50,396 nucleotides of DNA from Pseudomonadota bacterium (GTDB taxonomy: Bacteria > Pseudomonadota > Alphaproteobacteria > SP197): NCBI GenBank assembly GCA_039028155.1, contig JBCCIS010000035.1, positions 1 to 50,396 on the forward strand. Direction: 5' to 3'. Below, one piece after another: positions 24,290 through 33,068 of this stretch. The notes beneath the pieces are model-generated. The model was not told the DNA's origin. It worked only from the letters and a program-made list of their open reading frames with translations, and did not search any database. How positions within the stretch are numbered: the first letter of the stretch is position 1; every line of letters starts with the position of its first letter. The translations under genes were made by a program, and so were the position numbers.

Positions 24290-25291
24290 TTATCGCGGCT
24301 GGCGGGTGGCGTCGCAATAGCGTGATTCGCCGTGGAATGAACAACCGAACTCGCCGGTCAGACAACCCAGGATCTGGTTCTGGCCGGGATCGGCAACATG
24401 GTAGTGATAGCCAAGCACGTCGTTATGGTGTCCGCGGCAGGCGTCCAGGCCCTGCGGCTCGCGCCCATTGGCATCCAGTTCGGCGAACAGCGCGTAGCCG
24501 TCCATGGCGATACCCAGCATCGGCGCATGGCCGTCTTCGACCGCGACCTCTTTCAGACAATCGGTCACGGCGTGGATGTGATAGCCGGCGTTCAGGTTCA
24601 CATGACCGCCGCAGTCGTCGAACGGCGCCAGCGTGTGGGCCGAAAGAATCGCGTCGAGCGGCGCCGGCTTGTCCAGCCGCACGCCGTTGAAGGCAAGGCC
24701 GGCCCCCGGCCCGCCCAGCGGTGCGGGTTCGGATGCCTTGACCGGCTCGACGGGGATCACGACCGTGATCGTGAAATCGTCGGGCAGATAGGTAATCTCG
24801 CATTCCACGCAGTGGTTGTAGAGATCGGGGTCAACATCCGGGCGCGCCGCCGCCGCGCACGTCTCCCGCGTGTCGGTCACCTTGATGTCGCCAGTCGCGG
24901 GGTCGTAGAGCTGCCAGGTATCGTCGTCGTAGAACGTGGCGAGGTTGGCGATGAACGCGCCGTCGGCGTCATAGACGACACCCTGGTCGAGCCAGATGCC
25001 CGAGAGCTCCGGCCCGTCGGCGATGTTGCGCGGACACCACGGCCCCACGTCGTACCCGGTCGGGTACTTGCCGACAGTGATCGAGACGCAGGTCGTCTCG
25101 GTACCGCCCGACAACGTGCAGTCGACCAAGCCGGGTTCGCCGATGATCGCGCCCGGCTCGAAATGCGCCGTCAACCGTTCGATGATCTCGTCATGCTGGG
25201 ACTGCGCCTGCGCGACGTCATGCGCCAGGGCGCCGCCGCCGGTCATGACTCCGACAAGAACCGCAAGCGCGCCCGCTACGCCAAACCGCAT
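24290..25291 (-). CDS. Exported YHYH-domain protein
   Basis: 333 residues. A signal peptide (LAVLVGVMTGGGALA) is followed by a long mature region with many Cys. The name-giving YHYH motif occurs as DVLGYHYHVADPGQN, preceded by DGYALFAELDANGREPQGLD and LNAGYHIHAVTDCLKE; the domain is often found in secreted or surface proteins of uncertain function, possibly metal-binding because of its His content. ATG 25291 has GGGGGTG upstream. It is convergent with nothing and sits just upstream of ytoQ on the same strand. Confidence 0.87.
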   Translation of the reverse strand: MRFGVAGALAVLVGVMTGGGALAHDVAQAQSQHDEIIERLTAHFEPGAIIGEPGLVDCTLSGGTETTCVSITVGKYPTGYDVGPWCPRNIADGPELSGIWLDQGVVYDADGAFIANLATFYDDDTWQLYDPATGDIKVTDTRETCAAAARPDVDPDLYNHCVECEITYLPDDFTITVVIPVEPVKASEPAPLGGPGAGLAFNGVRLDKPAPLDAILSAHTLAPFDDCGGHVNLNAGYHIHAVTDCLKEVAVEDGHAPMLGIAMDGYALFAELDANGREPQGLDACRGHHNDVLGYHYHVADPGQNQILGCLTGEFGCSFHGESRYCDATRQPR

Positions 25292-25394
25292 TGTCACACC
25301 CCCCGCCGGTCCACAGGATTGGGAGCGTACCATGTCGGGCGCACGTTGTGGCGGCGTCGCAACCCGGCGGCCCCGTGCTAGAGCAGCCCGGTGG

Positions 25395-25661
25395 TTAGAG
25401 CGGATAATCGCGCCCAGGATCGATGCCGGCGCTTTCCAGGAACTTTCTGATCTGCTGCACGTGGGCAGGCTTCAGCGAGTGGCTGTCGTGGGCGATCTCG
25501 ACGAAGTGGCCGCTGAGATGCAGGCCGACCCGCCCGCCATGGCGTTGGTCGATTTCACCACCCAGCTCTTTGATGACCGACTCCACCGCGCGGGGCGCAA
25601 TATTGGCGCTGACAGGATGGGCGAAGAGCGCGTGAAGAACTTTGCGATGTCTGTGGTTCAT
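25395..25661 (-). CDS. HicA-like mRNA interferase toxin (solitary)
   Basis: 89 residues: NHRHRKVLHALFAHPVSANI, IDQRHGGRVGLHLSGHFVEI, then VQQIRKFLESAGIDPGRDY. This is the chromosomal HicA-like pattern, a double-stranded-RNA-binding-fold endoribonuclease with an essential His in the strand region (FVEIAHDSHS). AAGGA lies before ATG 25661. No HicB antitoxin gene lies on either side (the neighbours are a YHYH protein and the acyltransferase fusion), so it is either a domesticated or a degenerate toxin. Assignment from pattern only. Confidence 0.65.
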   Translation of the reverse strand: MNHRHRKVLHALFAHPVSANIAPRAVESVIKELGGEIDQRHGGRVGLHLSGHFVEIAHDSHSLKPAHVQQIRKFLESAGIDPGRDYPL

Positions 25662-25889
25662 GGGTCCTTCGGCATTGTGTTGCTTTGACGTGCCGCCAGG
25701 GATGTACGACCTGGCGCCGGCACATGCAAAGCTTATTGCCGCCAGGCATCGCGTAATCACCGGTTTTCATGGCCTTGGCGCGAAGTCCGGGCATGATTGG
25801 CCGGACGGGCGGCAAACCGTGATCCATTGACACGGCGACCGGTCGTAGCAACTTGAAGCGGGAGGGCCATCAACGCGGAGACGGGCGGG

Positions 25890-28508
25890 ATGATGCACGG
25901 CATGACGCAACAGGATTGGACGGTTCAGACCCTGCTCGCCGACATGGCCGGACGCGGCGATCATGCGGCGGTCATGGCGTTCCACGGTGGCGAGGTGACC
26001 ACGGTCTCCTACGCCGCCTTGGCCGCCGACGCCCTGGCTTTCGCCCGCGGCCTGCGACACGCCGGCGCGCAATCCGGCGAGCGTGTGCTGCTGATCGGAC
26101 CCAACGGCGCCGACCTGATCGCCGCGCGCCTGGCGCTTGGCGCTGCCGGCCTTATCAGCATGTCGGTCGATGATCTGTCACCGCCGACAGACATCCAGGT
26201 TCTGGCCGCCGCCGCGCCGCCCGACTGGGTGATCGGCGCCGCCAAGCATCTGGACACGTTAAGGCCGCTTGCGCCCGCCGGCCGCCTGGTGTGCCTTGAT
26301 GCCGACGATCAAGACGGCGCGCCGTCCTGGCGCACGTTGCTGGCCGAGACCGGCGACCTGCCGCCGGTCGATCCGGCGGCGCCGACGGCGCTGTTGCAGA
26401 CGTCCGGCACCACCGGCGCGCCCAAGCTCTTCAACCTTAATCACCGCCATATCGGCGCCAATGTGCTGGCGATCGCCGCCGAGGGCCTGATTTCCCAGGA
26501 CGACCGTCTCGTCCTGCCGTTGCCGCTGCATCACGCCTATCCCCAAGTGGTCGGCCTGTTGACGCCGCTTGCCGCCGGCGCCGTGATCGTGCTGCCGGAA
26601 TCCGTCACCGGCCCGTCGCTTGTCGAAGCGCTCAAGGGCAGCGAGGCGAGCGGGCTGATCGGCGTGCCGCGGCTTTATGACGCCATCATCTCCGCCATCG
26701 AGCAGAACGTCGCGGCCAAGGGCGGATTGGCGCGCACCGTCTTCAACACCATGATGTCGGCATCGATCGCCGCGCAGCGTCATCTCGGCATCAAGCTCGG
26801 CCGCGTCCTCTTCCGGCCGCTGCGCGGGCGCCTGTCGGCCAATCTCCGGCTGCTGGTCTCCGGCGGCGCCAAGCTCGATCCGCTGCTGACCTGGAAGCTG
26901 GCGGCGATCGGCTTCAACGTGCATTCCGGCTACGGCCTCGCCGAGACCGCCTCGACCACAACCGGCAACCTGCCCGGCCGCGACCGCCTGGGCAGCGAGG
27001 GCCGGCCGTTCCAGGGTGCGGAGGTCAGGATCTTCGAACCCAACGAGGAAGGCATCGGCGAGGTCCAGTTGCGCGGCCCCAACGTGTTCGACGGATATGT
27101 CGATCCGGAGGCCAACAAAACCGCGTTCACCGAGGACGGCTGGTACCGCACCGGCGATACCGGCTATCTGGACGCCGACAAGTTCCTTTTCATCACCGGG
27201 CGCATCAAGGAAGCGATCGTGCTCGGCGGTGGCAAGAAGGTAAGTCCGGAGGATCTTGAGAGAGTCTATGGCGAAAGCGCGCTGATCGCCGAGATCGCGG
27301 TCCTGGAGAAACAAGGCGGACTGGTCGCCCTTGTGCGCCCGGACGAGGCGGAGATCGCCAAGGGCAGCCACGCGAAACCCGATGACGCCATCCGCATCAC
27401 GTTAAGCCAGGCGGGCGAGACGCTCGCGCCCTATCAGCGCCTGGCCGGCTACGCGCTGACCCGCGATGAGCTGCCGCGCACGCGGCTCGGAAAGTACCGC
27501 CGCTTTATGCTGCCCGAGCTCTATGACGAAGCCAAACGCGGCCCGGCGCGTCGCGCGGCATCCGCCGAGCCGGTCGTCGAGCCGCAATTCGACGACCCGC
27601 GCGACGCTGCGACCTGGCAGGTGCTGCGCGATCATTGCCGCGACCAGTTGCGCGGGCTCGACGACCACCTGGCGCTTGACCTTGGCATCGACTCGCTTGC
27701 CTGGATCACGCTTTCGCTGGAGATCCAGCAGAAGATCGGCGTCGATCTGAGCGACACCGACACTGCGCAACTGATCACCGTTCAGCATCTGCTGGATGCG
27801 GTGCGCGAAGCACCCGACGCCGCGCCCGCCTCCGGCGCCGAGGTCGCGGCCCGCTGGCTGCGTCCGCCCGCGCCACTTTACCGTACGCTAGCCGGCCTGC
27901 TCTATGGCGCCAACCGGCTGCTGATGCGCATGGTGTTCCAGCTCAAGGTCACGGGCACCGAACACCTGCCGGCCGCCGGCCCCTTCGTCATCGCCTGCAA
28001 TCACTTGAGCGATCTCGATCCCCTGGTGGTCGCCGCCGCCCTGCCCGGCGCCACGCGCCGCCAAACGCGCTGGGGCGCGGAGATCACCCGGCTGTTCGAA
28101 GGACCGCGCTGGGACGCGCTCTATCTGGGCCTGCGTCTGTTTCCGATGTCGGACGTGCAGCCGGCCCAGGGTCTGGCCTGCGCCCGCGCGACGCTGGACA
28201 ATGGCGACGTGCTCGTCTGGTTTCCGGAGTCCTGGCGCAGCCCCGACGGCAACTTGCAGGCTTTCCAGCCCGGTATCGGCCACCTGCTCGCCGGCACCGA
28301 AGTGCCGGTCGTGCCTGCCTGCATCAGGGGCACGTTCGAAGCCCTGCCCCGCACCCGGCGCTGGCCACGCCCCCATGCCGTCGCCATCCGCTTCGGCGCG
28401 CCGGTCATGCCGGGCGACCTGGCCACGCGTGGCGAGGGCAGCACCGATATCGAACGTGTCGTCAACGCGCTGCGCCCAGTGGTCGCCGAGGTCTGCACGA
28501 CCGTCTAG
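25890..28508 (+). CDS. Fusion: acyl-CoA/ACP synthetase - acyl carrier - PlsC acyltransferase
   Basis: 872 residues with three domains. Residues ~15-540: adenylate-forming enzyme (LLQTSGTTGAPKLFNLNH ATP motif, GYGLAETASTTTG, WYRTGDTGYLD, and GRIKEAIVLGGGKKVSPEDLE). Residues ~570-640: acyl carrier with LGIDSLAW, phosphopantetheine Ser near residue 601. Residues ~670-860: PlsC-like acyltransferase with NHLSDLDPLV (HX4D, near 704) and FPESWRSPDG, where Ser replaces the usual Gly of FPEGTRS. It would activate a fatty acid, load it on its own carrier and transfer it to a glycerol-type acceptor. Two in-frame ATGs at 25890/25893; the downstream CoA-transferase gene is convergent. Confidence 0.9.
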   Translation: MMHGMTQQDWTVQTLLADMAGRGDHAAVMAFHGGEVTTVSYAALAADALAFARGLRHAGAQSGERVLLIGPNGADLIAARLALGAAGLISMSVDDLSPPTDIQVLAAAAPPDWVIGAAKHLDTLRPLAPAGRLVCLDADDQDGAPSWRTLLAETGDLPPVDPAAPTALLQTSGTTGAPKLFNLNHRHIGANVLAIAAEGLISQDDRLVLPLPLHHAYPQVVGLLTPLAAGAVIVLPESVTGPSLVEALKGSEASGLIGVPRLYDAIISAIEQNVAAKGGLARTVFNTMMSASIAAQRHLGIKLGRVLFRPLRGRLSANLRLLVSGGAKLDPLLTWKLAAIGFNVHSGYGLAETASTTTGNLPGRDRLGSEGRPFQGAEVRIFEPNEEGIGEVQLRGPNVFDGYVDPEANKTAFTEDGWYRTGDTGYLDADKFLFITGRIKEAIVLGGGKKVSPEDLERVYGESALIAEIAVLEKQGGLVALVRPDEAEIAKGSHAKPDDAIRITLSQAGETLAPYQRLAGYALTRDELPRTRLGKYRRFMLPELYDEAKRGPARRAASAEPVVEPQFDDPRDAATWQVLRDHCRDQLRGLDDHLALDLGIDSLAWITLSLEIQQKIGVDLSDTDTAQLITVQHLLDAVREAPDAAPASGAEVAARWLRPPAPLYRTLAGLLYGANRLLMRMVFQLKVTGTEHLPAAGPFVIACNHLSDLDPLVVAAALPGATRRQTRWGAEITRLFEGPRWDALYLGLRLFPMSDVQPAQGLACARATLDNGDVLVWFPESWRSPDGNLQAFQPGIGHLLAGTEVPVVPACIRGTFEALPRTRRWPRPHAVAIRFGAPVMPGDLATRGEGSTDIERVVNALRPVVAEVCTTV

Positions 28509-28525
28509 AGCGGCACGATCGCGCG

Positions 28526-29686
28526 TCAGCGATGACGCTCATCGGGCGTGCGTGCGCGCCACGCAATGCCGTCATTGTCCTCACCCAGATTGGGCGCCGC
28601 CTTATCGGCCTCCGGCGCCGCGCCCTCAACCCGGAACGGCGAGCGCAAGGCGGTCAGATCGCCCTCGGTGGGATGGTCGTGATCGACGAAGAAGCCGACA
28701 TCGCGCAGGTGCGCGTCGTCTTCCAGATCGGCCAGACCCTGGACCGGCGCGCAGGGCACATCGAGCTCGCGCAGAACCTTCAGCCACGCCTCGCTGGTCC
28801 GCTCCGGCATGACGTCGGCCACGACCTCATAGAGTTCGCCGACCCGTTGGCTGCGTTCGACCATATCCAGGACCCATTCGGCCTCGGCCAGATCGCTTCG
28901 GCCGATATGATTCAGGAACCGTGTCCACTGTCCGGCGCTATAGGGCACGACGCAGATGAACCCATCCTTTGTCTTGTAGGGCCGACGGTGGGGCGACAGC
29001 AGCCGCTCATACCCAATGCCGCCCAGCGGCGGCTGGAACGTCCGTCCGGCGAGTTGTTCGACCATCAGGAACGACACCATGCTCTCGAACATCGGCGCTT
29101 CGATCAGGCAGCCCTTGCCCGTCGTGCGCTGGTGGATGGCGCCGGCCAAGACGGCGAGCGCCAGATGCAGGCCGCTTACCTTGTCGCCGACGATGGTCGA
29201 GAGAAAGCGCGGCTCGCCCTTGTCGTTGGTGTTGAGCGCGGCAAGACCCGACACTGCCTGGATGACATCGTCATAGGCCGGCCAGTCGGCGTAGGGCCCG
29301 TCGCTGCCGAAACCGGGCGCGGCGCAACAGACGAGCCTGGGATAACGCTTGGTGAGATCGGCATAGTCCAGGCCCAGCCGCGCCGCCGCCGGCATGCGCA
29401 TGTTGTGGACCAGAACATCAGCGTCCTCCAGCAGCCCCGCTAGAACCGCCCTACCCTCATCCGTCTTCAGATCAATCGTCACCGAGCGCTTGTTGCGGTT
29501 GAGGTTCAGATACCCCGCGCCCATGGTCTCCGAATGGCCTGGCCTGACGTAACGATAGATGTCGCCGCCGGGCGGCTCGACCTTGATGACATCGGCGCCT
29601 AGGCCACCCAGAAGCTGTGTCGCATAGGGTCCCAGCACGACGGCCGTCAGGTCGATGACGCGAAGGCCGTGTAAGAGATCAAACAT
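28526..29686 (-). CDS. CaiB/BaiF class III CoA-transferase
   Basis: 386 residues with the class III pattern: LRVIDLTAVVLGPYATQLLG, ADVIKVEPPGGD, NRNKRSVTIDLKT, DVLVHNMRMPAAARLGLDYA and the catalytic-Asp region ADWPAYDDVIQAVSG. The enzyme moves CoA between carboxylic acids (for instance succinyl-CoA to an aromatic, branched or dicarboxylic acid). AAAGGAGCG precedes the ATG. The M24-type hydrolase gene lies 94 bases upstream on the same strand, and a TetR gene before that, suggesting a small regulated catabolic unit. Substrate unknown. Confidence 0.92.
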   Translation of the reverse strand: MFDLLHGLRVIDLTAVVLGPYATQLLGGLGADVIKVEPPGGDIYRYVRPGHSETMGAGYLNLNRNKRSVTIDLKTDEGRAVLAGLLEDADVLVHNMRMPAAARLGLDYADLTKRYPRLVCCAAPGFGSDGPYADWPAYDDVIQAVSGLAALNTNDKGEPRFLSTIVGDKVSGLHLALAVLAGAIHQRTTGKGCLIEAPMFESMVSFLMVEQLAGRTFQPPLGGIGYERLLSPHRRPYKTKDGFICVVPYSAGQWTRFLNHIGRSDLAEAEWVLDMVERSQRVGELYEVVADVMPERTSEAWLKVLRELDVPCAPVQGLADLEDDAHLRDVGFFVDHDHPTEGDLTALRSPFRVEGAAPEADKAAPNLGEDNDGIAWRARTPDERHR

Positions 29687-29780
29687 CCAGACAGCGCTCC
29701 TTTATTCCAACCCGCCATCGTTGGCGGCGCGCCACCTTAGCCTGGAACCCGGCCGATCGTGAAAAGGAGGAGAACCGCCT

Positions 29781-31049
29781 TCAGCGTTTGATGATGACCT
29801 CGCGGCTCAGGTTCGAAAACCGCTCGCAGCCGGCCTCCGTCACGACGATCGATTCGGAGAACCCGATGCCGAACTCCCGGTACTTCAAGCACAAGGGCGG
29901 CATGTGAAAGGTCATACCCGGAACCAGCGGGCGATGCTCCTCCTGGCGCAGCGAGATGATCTCGCCCTCGCCCCAGTCGGGCGGATAGCTGACGCCGATC
30001 AAATAGCCCAGCCGATTGCGGTGATAGTCGCCGAAGCCGGCCTTCTGCGTTACCGCGCGCGCGGCGGTGTCGGCCTCGTGCGGCGTCGCGCCCGGTTTGA
30101 TCGTCTCAAGTGCAGCCTCGACCGCGCCGATGCAGGCCTCGGCCGCGCGCACCCATTCGTCCTTTGGATTGCCGACGAAGATGGTGCGCATCAACGCCGC
30201 CGTATAGCGGTGCTTCGACGCCGAGATCTCGAAATACATCAGGTCGTCATCGGCGAGCCGGTTGGCACCGCCGGTCTGATGCGGCAGGCACGAACGCTCG
30301 CCGGCCAGGATGAACGGCGGCAAGCCCATGTATTCGCCGCCGTTCTCGAACAACGTCTTGTTGACGACGGCATTGATATCGTCGCCGCTGGCGCCCGGCT
30401 TGGTCGCGTCCCAGCCCGCCTGCATCGCCAGATCGACCAGGTGCGCCGACTTGCGCATCACCGCGATCTCCTCATCGGACTTCACCATGCGCGTGTCCCA
30501 CAGGATCCCGGTCGCATCGACATAGGTGTTGTCCGGCAGATCGGCCAGCAGCGTCTCGTGCTCATCGACCGTATAGAAGAACCCGTGCTTTTCGACGCCG
30601 ATACGTTTGCCGGCATCCAGACCCAGTTGACGCAGCACGTTGACCGTGACGCTGGGCGGATGGTCCCAGTCATAGACCTTGGCGATCTTGGTGCTCCAGG
30701 CGAACTCCGGCGAGTTGATCCATTCGAAGTCGCGGAGCAGGAACACGGGCTCGCCGTCCTTGGGCACGACGACGCAGTGGTACTTGTAATAGCCCGGCGT
30801 TTCGTAGCCGCTGAAATAGGTAATGTTCTCCGGGCCACGAACCAGCAACGCGTCCAGATCGTGTTTGGCCATCGCCGCGCGGATGACGTCATAGCGACGG
30901 ACATACTCCTCCGGCGAAAACGCCAGACGGTCGTGCACGATCATCGGCAGCTCGTATCCGGACTCGGTCCGCCGCGTCGTCTTCTGGAACGTGACGTGTT
31001 CGGTGTGGTCGGCGACGTCGAAGATTTCGCGGTCGCTATCCAGGGCCAT
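29781..31049 (-). CDS. M24-fold hydrolase, creatinase/ectoine-hydrolase (DoeA)-like
   Basis: 422 residues with the creatinase N-terminal domain (RYDVIRAAMAKHDLDALLV) and the pita-bread C-terminal domain. The usual metal ligands are missing: YFEISASKHRYTAALMRT stands where metallopeptidases have two Asp, and PGMTFHMPPLC lacks the first Glu, while SESIVVTE keeps the last. RLGYLIGVSYPPDWGEG closely resembles ectoine hydrolase DoeA and creatinase. The enzyme would open an N-C bond in a small cyclic or guanidino compound rather than a peptide. GGAGAG precedes the ATG. It is grouped with the CoA-transferase downstream and the TetR regulator upstream. Confidence 0.8.
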   Translation of the reverse strand: MALDSDREIFDVADHTEHVTFQKTTRRTESGYELPMIVHDRLAFSPEEYVRRYDVIRAAMAKHDLDALLVRGPENITYFSGYETPGYYKYHCVVVPKDGEPVFLLRDFEWINSPEFAWSTKIAKVYDWDHPPSVTVNVLRQLGLDAGKRIGVEKHGFFYTVDEHETLLADLPDNTYVDATGILWDTRMVKSDEEIAVMRKSAHLVDLAMQAGWDATKPGASGDDINAVVNKTLFENGGEYMGLPPFILAGERSCLPHQTGGANRLADDDLMYFEISASKHRYTAALMRTIFVGNPKDEWVRAAEACIGAVEAALETIKPGATPHEADTAARAVTQKAGFGDYHRNRLGYLIGVSYPPDWGEGEIISLRQEEHRPLVPGMTFHMPPLCLKYREFGIGFSESIVVTEAGCERFSNLSREVIIKR

Positions 31050-31166
31050 GGCAATACTCTCCGAGCGCTGTGTGACGCCGACATGCTAAGCGACGAACGC
31101 ACAGCCGGGTACCGCCTTCATCGCACACTTACGTTTAGCGCTATCGACGTAAAGGGGCAGCGCCCG

Positions 31167-31748
31167 CTAAGCGCGCCGCTTGGCCTTTGGCGCTCCGGTC
31201 AGCGCCAGTACGGACGTCTTCAGTGTCGCCAGCAGCTCTTTTAGATGTGCCGGGTCTCTCGCCGATTTCTTGATCCCGTGGCCAGCCTGTTCAACAAAGT
31301 CGGCATATTGCGTGATGCTCAGCCCGACCTTTGTCAGCGCCGCCTTATGGGGCTTGAGCGCTTCCTCCAGCAACTCCCTGAAACGATCGCGCGCGCGCGC
31401 GATCTCGTCTTTGGCCGCGTCGTTGAAACCGCTGATGATGTCCTCGGCCTCCGGCGAGGCATGGGCCATCTTGTAGTGCTGGATGATCGTGTGCTCGAAC
31501 AAGATGTCGAGCTTCTTTCCCAGATCCTCGGTGTCGGCCCAGGCGGCCCGCACCGCCGTCAAGGCGGTCTCGGCGAAGTACTCGATCGTCGCGCGCAGGA
31601 CATCTTCCTTGCTGCGATAGGTGTTGTAGAGCGTCTGGCGCACAATGCCTGCCTCATCCGCGATGTCCTGCATGGTCGTGCGTTTGACGCCATAGCGTGA
31701 GATCACGCGGATCGCGGCCTCAACGATGTTGGTCTGTTTTTCGTCCAT
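31167..31748 (-). CDS. TetR family transcriptional regulator
   Basis: 193 residues from ATG 31748 (an upstream in-frame ATG at 31784 overlaps the palindrome described below, so it is less likely). The N-terminal HTH is ISRYGVKRTTMQDIADEAG then IVRQTLYNTYRSKEDVLRA, the standard TetR DNA-binding domain. The C-terminal ligand-binding half is helical (KLDILFEHTIIQHYKMAH). It is divergent from the SDR gene at 31899. A ligand would release it from the 24-bp palindrome and de-repress itself and the SDR gene; that is inference from the position. Confidence 0.9.
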   Translation of the reverse strand: MDEKQTNIVEAAIRVISRYGVKRTTMQDIADEAGIVRQTLYNTYRSKEDVLRATIEYFAETALTAVRAAWADTEDLGKKLDILFEHTIIQHYKMAHASPEAEDIISGFNDAAKDEIARARDRFRELLEEALKPHKAALTKVGLSITQYADFVEQAGHGIKKSARDPAHLKELLATLKTSVLALTGAPKAKRRA

Positions 31749-31777
31749 CGACTCGTCTTTTTCTTGCCGGGTCAGGG

Positions 31778-31801
31778 TTGACATTCCGCGCCGAATGTCA
31801 A
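31778..31801. promoter_or_regulatory. 24-bp palindrome, probable TetR operator
   Basis: TTGACATTC (31778-31786) and GAATGTCAA (31793-31801) form a perfect inverted repeat with a 6-base centre, in the 150-base gap between tetR and the divergent SDR gene. Each half carries a TTGACA -35-like box, so a bound dimer would block promoters in both directions. A weaker GACAAA...TTTGTC repeat starts at 31806. Confidence 0.75.
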
Positions 31802-31898
31802 TTTAGACAAAGCGACGTTTTTTGTCGTGTTGTTGTATCCCTGGTCCGTCTCCGTCAACCCTCCACTCGCACGCCTCAACGCGAAAAGGACACCAATC

Positions 31899-32717
31899 AT
31901 GCCACATACCATCCTCGTCACCGGCGCCTCCTCGGGCATCGGCAAGGCCACCGCCCGGTACTTTCAGGAACAGGGCTGGAACGTCATCGCCACCATGCGC
32001 AACACCGATGCCGGCCAGGATCTGGCCGAGCTCGACAACGTACTGGTCGCCCGCCTGGACGTCACGGACTCCACCTCGATCGAGACTGCCGTCAAGGCCG
32101 GCGTCGAGCGCTTCGGCGGCATCGACGCCCTGCTCAACAACGCGGGCTACGGCGCGTTCGGTCCATTGGAAGCGTTTCCCATGGAAAGCGTCCGACGCCA
32201 GTTCGACACCAACGTCATCGGCCTGATCGAGGTGACCAAGGCGGTCCTGCCGCTCTTCCGCGCCCAACAGTCCGGCACCATCGTCAACGTCTCCTCGGTC
32301 GGCGGCAAGATCACGATGCCACTCGGCACGCTCTATCACGGCACCAAGTTTGCCGTCGAAGGCATGTCGGAAGCGCTGCACTACGAACTCGCGCCGCTCG
32401 GCATCAAGGTCAAGATCATCCAGCCCGGCGCCATCGAGACCGATTTCGGCGGCCGCTCCTTCGACTTCAACAACGATGAATCGCTCGTCGAGTATCAGGC
32501 GACGGTGGACCGTGTCATGACGGCGGTTGGCACCATCATGGGCCAGGCATCGCCGGCGCGCGAGGTGGCCGAGGTGATCTGGCAAGCCGTCACCGACGGC
32601 TCCGACCAGATGCGGTATCTGGCAGCCGGCGGCGCCGAGGATTTTATCGGCGAGCGGCAGGCGCTTGATGACGCCGCTTACTTCGACACCATCAAGACGC
32701 GCTTCAGCCTGCAGTGA
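31899..32717 (+). CDS. SDR family NAD(P)-dependent oxidoreductase
   Basis: 272 residues. TGASSGIGKATARYF is the cofactor-binding motif, DALLNNAGYGAFG is the NNAG motif, NVSSVGGKI holds the catalytic Ser and YHGTKFAVEGMS the Tyr-x-x-x-Lys pair. AAAAGGA precedes ATG 31899. The enzyme oxidises or reduces a hydroxyl/keto compound. It is divergent from a TetR gene with the palindrome between them and is probably its target. A GC-rich hairpin follows the stop. Confidence 0.92.
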   Translation: MPHTILVTGASSGIGKATARYFQEQGWNVIATMRNTDAGQDLAELDNVLVARLDVTDSTSIETAVKAGVERFGGIDALLNNAGYGAFGPLEAFPMESVRRQFDTNVIGLIEVTKAVLPLFRAQQSGTIVNVSSVGGKITMPLGTLYHGTKFAVEGMSEALHYELAPLGIKVKIIQPGAIETDFGGRSFDFNNDESLVEYQATVDRVMTAVGTIMGQASPAREVAEVIWQAVTDGSDQMRYLAAGGAEDFIGERQALDDAAYFDTIKTRFSLQ

Positions 32718-32726
32718 GACACTATG

Positions 32727-32750
32727 CGCGGCGCCGGCACCGGCGCCGCG
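32727..32750. terminator. GC-rich hairpin between convergent genes
   Basis: CGCGGCGCCGG (32727-32737) pairs perfectly with CCGGCGCCGCG (32740-32750) around a two-base loop. No T tract on either side. It separates the SDR gene from the convergent small membrane protein gene. Confidence 0.55.
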
Positions 32751-32897
32751 TCAGTCCGTCTCGATGGACAGATTGTCACCGCCGACATCGATGTTGATGC
32801 CGGAGGAGCGCTGCTCATTTTCGTAGATGATATAGCCCAACACCGCCACAACCACGACAAGCGCGCCGATGATGAACCAGGGAAGATTGCGTTTCAT
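32751..32897 (-). CDS. 48-residue single-pass membrane protein
   Basis: A short ORF reading KRNLPWFIIGALVVVVAVLG at the start (one membrane helix, positively charged N-terminus, so the C-terminus lies outside), then YENEQRSSGINIDVGGDNL. Small proteins of this shape are frequent and conserved in alphaproteobacteria; function unknown. Only a weak AGG is seen upstream. It stops right at the SDR terminator hairpin. Confidence 0.7.
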   Translation of the reverse strand: MKRNLPWFIIGALVVVVAVLGYIIYENEQRSSGINIDVGGDNLSIETD

Positions 32898-33068
32898 GGC
32901 AGAGTAACCTTGCTCAGGTGCTGGATGGACGACAGGCGGGTGTTTTAAACCCTTCGGTCCGGGAAGCCCAACCTTTGTCGCATCGGTGACCGCGCCGCCT
33001 TCGCCCTCCCCCTACCACGTTCCGGCCCGGCGCGATAAGCTGGCGCCATGAAGCCCGAAGGAGGCGTC

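Noticed and set aside
29904-31244. 446-codon open frame antisense to the M24 hydrolase gene
   Set aside because: Same high-GC shadow pattern; no domain and no ribosome-binding site.
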